The notes under the pieces were generated by a model. The model did no database searches. It was given only the letters and a program-made list of their open reading frames with translations, and had not been told where the DNA came from. A stretch of DNA of 17,438 nt, taken from positions 1-17,438 of the forward strand of contig JAGODU010000084.1 of NCBI GenBank assembly GCA_017998095.1. The letters run 5' to 3'. The translations under genes were made by a program, and so were the position numbers. This document shows, piece by piece, positions 15,069 to 17,438 of the stretch (positions are counted from its first letter, which is position 1; the number at the start of each line of letters is the position of its first letter). The stretch is from Prolixibacteraceae bacterium. Its GTDB lineage: Bacteria; Bacteroidota; Bacteroidia; Bacteroidales; Prolixibacteraceae.

Positions 15069-15087
15069 ATTTGGCAGGTATTTGAAA
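15033..15087. repeat. Five tandem 11-bp repeats (consensus GGTATTTGGTA)
   Basis: Units in exact 11-bp register are GGTGTTTGGTT (15033), AGTATTTGGTA (15044), AGTATTTGGTA (15055), GGTATTTGGCA (15066) and GGTATTTGAAA (15077). The left arm of the palindrome holds the same unit in reverse orientation in the same register (15004-15014, 14993-15003, 14982-14992; the middle one degenerate). The repeats touch each other, so this is not a CRISPR array. Confidence 0.85.
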
Positions 15088-15166
15088 TGATTGGAAATAT
15101 TTCTTAAGGTAGCATAAAAAAGACTTTTTAAAACTTATTGTAAAGTGCCGGATATTATAAAAAAAT

Positions 15167-15192
15167 AGTCCCCCGGAATAAACCGAAGGACT
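15167..15192 (-). terminator. Terminator of the chemotaxis receptor gene
   Basis: AGTCC (15167-15171) pairs with GGACT (15188-15192), and CGG pairs with CCG inside after two mismatches, with an AATAAA loop. On the minus strand it follows the receptor stop codon by about 65 nt and runs into TATTTTTTTA, a good T-tract. Confidence 0.75.
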
Positions 15193-15256
15193 TATAATTT
15201 GAAAATGATTATCTATCTGGATAAATTAATTTCAGTATAATCAGTAATTTGAATTA

Positions 15257-17041
15257 TCAGGAACCTATATGGAAGAACTCGATAGTCTTTTTGAGTTTTT
15301 CAGCAAGGAGTGATAATTCCTGTGAGTTATTAGCCATATTTTCAGAGCTGTAAGCATTTTGCTGTGCAATATTGTTGAGTTGCTGAATCGCATTATTTAT
15401 CTGATTTATACCTACTTCCTGTTCATTGCTTGCAAATCGTATTCCCTGAACAAGCTGAGCTGTTTTCTCAATTTCGGGAACAATCTTTTGGAGTTTCATG
15501 CCAGCCTGATCAGAAGCAACAACTGTTTCGCGGGAAACTTTGTTTATGAGTTCGGCAGCTTGCTTACTACTGTCAGCTAGCTTTTTAACTTCAGAAGCAA
15601 CAACTGCGAAACCTCTTCCGTGATCGCCGGCTCTTGCTGCTTCAACAGCTGCATTAAGTGCAAGAATGTTGGTCTGGAAAGCAAGGTCTCCAATGAAGCC
15701 CACCTTTTCAATGATATCATTAAGCGATTCGCTGGCAAGCTCGGTAGCCTTGAAGCCTTCCTTAATACCACCAGCTGCGGCAACAGCAATCTTTTCTGTC
15801 TCTTCAGCGTTATCGGCACTTTGGAGGAAGTTGGCATGCAACTCTTGTATAGAGCTTGAAATTTCTTCAGTGGTGGCAGCCTGGTCAGTAGCAACTTCAC
15901 TAAGTTCAGTGGCATTCTTGTTCATTTTCTGACTTGCCTGGGCAATATTCTGAATACCTCCGGAAATTTCTTCTACGATAAACTTAAGCTGATTATTCAT
16001 GCGATTAAGTGCAGTCATAAGTTCACCGATTTCATCCTTTCTGACCACTTCTCTCTGACGATGAAGAACTCCATTTGAAATATTTTGTGCAAGCTGCAGT
16101 CCTGCTTTAATAGATGTAGTAATTGATTTTGAAATAGTATAGCCTAACACTAAACCTATGATCAGCAGTATAATAAGAATTATATCAGAAACAACTCTTG
16201 ACTGGGTTATAATTCTGTTGGTTTTTTCAGTCATTTCAGTAATCTGATCGAGACCAACGTCAGCAAGTGCCATTATATCAACCTTGAGAAGGTTTTCAAT
16301 TTCATTTCTTTTGAGCTCTAGTTCCCGGGCTTGTTTGTATCCTCTGATAAATTGACGAGCATCAGAAATAACCATCCCGGCAGTACCTGAACCAAGACCA
16401 CCGGCATTAGCAGCTCTGTCGAAGAATTTTTCTGCTTCATCAAGTTTATTGGGCATTCGTTTATTGACGTACATAAATAAACTGAATCCTCCGTTTACTA
16501 TGTTTGATCCGACAGCTGAACCTGCATTTCCGGATTCCTGTATTTGTTCAATCCCTTTGCCTATGTCAGTAAGAAGTTTTTGATTTTGAGTTTCAAAACC
16601 TTTATATTGATCTAATAATTTGGAATATTCTTCTACTGTAGTTTTAAGATTAATAAGTCTTTCATTTCCAATAGTTGCCTTTTTTGAACTGTTTGAAAGT
16701 TTTACAAGAGCTTCAAGCGAATTATTGTATTTAGTAAGGTTTTGATTGGCACGATCGAGATAATAAGGGTCTCTGTAGAAATCATAGGCCTGCATGTAAA
16801 ACATTACCTCCCTCCAGTCCTTTTCAATTCTAAACGATTCATTAACAGAAGGCAGCGATTCGTTAGCCAGATATTTGGTTTCAACCTGGATCCTTCCCAT
16901 GTTAATTGTTACGAGTGCTCCGATAATAAGAGACAGAAAAATCAATACTCCAAAACCTAATCCAATTTTAGTACCGATCTTGAGATCTGCCCAATTTTTA
17001 ATAACAAACTTCTGATTTGATGAGTTTCTATTCTCCCTCAT
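15257..17041 (-). CDS. Methyl-accepting chemotaxis protein
   Basis: A 594-residue transmembrane chemoreceptor. A basic N-terminus precedes TM1 (about 27-49), a helical periplasmic sensor of about 235 residues (50-283), TM2 (about 284-304) and a HAMP domain (about 303-357, ending [20 protein letters not shown]). The methyl-accepting coiled-coil signalling domain runs from about 360 to 590. The hairpin tip, [20 protein letters not shown] (453-472) followed by [17 protein letters not shown], is the CheA/CheW contact and is nearly canonical. There is no NWETF-type CheR/CheB tether at the C-terminus. The sensor length and all-helical character suggest a four-helix or helical bimodular (HBM) sensor; the ligand is unknown. 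No che or motility gene is next to it. It is monocistronic, with its own terminator. Confidence 0.95.
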   Translation of the reverse strand: MRENRNSSNQKFVIKNWADLKIGTKIGLGFGVLIFLSLIIGALVTINMGRIQVETKYLANESLPSVNESFRIEKDWREVMFYMQAYDFYRDPYYLDRANQNLTKYNNSLEALVKLSNSSKKATIGNERLINLKTTVEEYSKLLDQYKGFETQNQKLLTDIGKGIEQIQESGNAGSAVGSNIVNGGFSLFMYVNKRMPNKLDEAEKFFDRAANAGGLGSGTAGMVISDARQFIRGYKQARELELKRNEIENLLKVDIMALADVGLDQITEMTEKTNRIITQSRVVSDIILIILLIIGLVLGYTISKSITTSIKAGLQLAQNISNGVLHRQREVVRKDEIGELMTALNRMNNQLKFIVEEISGGIQNIAQASQKMNKNATELSEVATDQAATTEEISSSIQELHANFLQSADNAEETEKIAVAAAGGIKEGFKATELASESLNDIIEKVGFIGDLAFQTNILALNAAVEAARAGDHGRGFAVVASEVKKLADSSKQAAELINKVSRETVVASDQAGMKLQKIVPEIEKTAQLVQGIRFASNEQEVGINQINNAIQQLNNIAQQNAYSSENMANNSQELSLLAEKLKKTIEFFHIGS

Positions 17042-17117
17042 GGTAATTAATTTTTTAATATTTATACCCTCAAAATCCTCATTTAAAAAACAATAACTAA
17101 AAATTAAAAGATACTAA

Positions 17118-17182
17118 ACAAATATTTAGAAATGGCTGGTTATTGGATTTAACTAAAGTATAAAAAAATTATAAATATTTGT
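17118..17182. repeat. Inverted pair of TAAATATTTGT sites in the divergent spacer
   Basis: ACAAATATTTA (17118-17128) and TAAATATTTGT (17172-17182) are perfect 11-bp inverted copies, centres 54 bp apart, in the spacer between the chemoreceptor gene and the lipoprotein gene. Each copy reads TAAATATTTGT toward its own downstream gene, resembling a degenerate -7 element. They may be outward-facing promoter or operator sites. In such AT-rich DNA chance cannot be excluded. Confidence 0.35.
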
Positions 17183-17294
17183 CTTTTGAAATAATAAATA
17201 TCAATTTTTAAAAAAGTTCTTGGAAAAATATCAGCTTAATTTGAAAGAATAAATGATTAATTTTAGCTTTATAAAATATTTCAACTGTAAAATT

Positions 17295-17438
17295 ATGAAA
17301 AGTAATATTCTGGTTAATATTAAAAACACAACCCTGATAATCTTATTTGCATTAATTGTCACCTCATGTGGAAATTCGGGAAAAGTTAAAATTGGTTTTC
17401 TGATGCCTGCTGATGTAGGGTCGAGATGGGTAATTGAT
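17295..17438 (+). CDS. Periplasmic sugar-binding lipoprotein, 5' end (runs off window)
   Basis: An ATG at 17295 opens a frame that continues to the window's last base, giving 48 residues. The start is MKSNILVNIKNTTLIILFALIV split as a basic n-region and hydrophobic core, followed by the lipobox VTSC, with Cys25 as the expected lipid-modified residue. The mature part begins CGNSGKVKIGFLMPADVGSRW. The KIGFLMP strand followed by a charged/aromatic xxRW is the opening of type I periplasmic binding proteins, particularly the xylose-binding (XylF-like) group of ABC sugar transporters. Only the start is visible, so the ligand and any permease partners are unknown. It is divergent from the chemoreceptor gene. 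Confidence 0.65.
   Translation, partial: MKSNILVNIKNTTLIILFALIVTSCGNSGKVKIGFLMPADVGSRWVID

Larger units (their letters stand above)
14727..15256. other. 530-bp gene-free region with structured repeats
   Basis: This spacer lies upstream of the nucleotidyltransferase gene and downstream of the chemotaxis gene. It holds, in order, AT-rich sequence without clear elements (14727-14937), a bulged hairpin (14938-14963), a long imperfect palindrome made of 11-bp repeats (14979-15087), AT-rich sequence (15088-15166) and the chemotaxis-gene terminator (15167-15192). No convincing protein gene or RNA family was recognised; one 36-codon open frame crosses the palindrome (14997-15107). Confidence 0.8.

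Noticed and set aside
15033..15087. CRISPR array
   Set aside because: The repeat unit is 11 bp and units are directly adjacent with no spacers, and no cas genes are present.

Overview
The window looks like ordinary chromosomal DNA of a Bacteroidota bacterium, probably class Bacteroidia. The grounds are AT-rich DNA (by eye about mid-30s % GC), very AT-rich spacers, few recognisable Shine-Dalgarno sites, several TAnnTTTG-type -7 promoter elements, a DUF6340-like protein, a Bacteroidota-style rseC-rnfBCDGEA operon and a carboxynorspermidine dehydrogenase. I saw no tRNA, rRNA, transposase, phage gene or CRISPR array.

Layout. 1-573 (+) is the 3' part of thioredoxin reductase. It converges, with 2 nt between stop codons, on a minus-strand pair (576-3692): a membrane-anchored VWA/GATase-like protein followed by a DUF6340-like exported protein. 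A terminator at 3944-3973 separates that pair from a monocistronic carboxynorspermidine dehydrogenase (3975-5168, -). Next comes the tightly packed minus-strand operon rseC-rnfB-rnfC-rnfD-rnfG-rnfE-rnfA (10692 down to 5298). It has a good promoter candidate just upstream of rseC and a hairpin terminator after rnfA. htpG (10958-13009, -) has its own terminator and is divergent from a Cof-type HAD phosphatase (13161-14009, +). The HAD gene overlaps tail-to-tail by 6 nt with a sugar-phosphate nucleotidyltransferase (14004-14726, -). A 530-bp gene-free stretch (14727-15256) holds the most unusual structure: a roughly 90-bp imperfect palindrome built from 11-bp repeats, with a separate hairpin beside it. 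A methyl-accepting chemotaxis protein (15257-17041, -) and the 5' end of a sugar-binding lipoprotein gene (17295 onward, +) close the window.

How the genes work together. Only the Rnf block is a clear multi-gene machine: a membrane ferredoxin:NAD+ oxidoreductase coupling electron transfer to ion translocation, with RseC as a likely maturation or reduction accessory. The VWA/DUF6340 pair is probably one transcription unit of unknown role in the cell envelope. The others are housekeeping or stand-alone genes (thiol redox, polyamine synthesis, chaperone, phosphatase, cell-wall or sugar-nucleotide metabolism, chemotaxis). I found no convincing new multi-gene system. The palindromic 11-bp repeat element is the best candidate for something not described by ordinary annotation.
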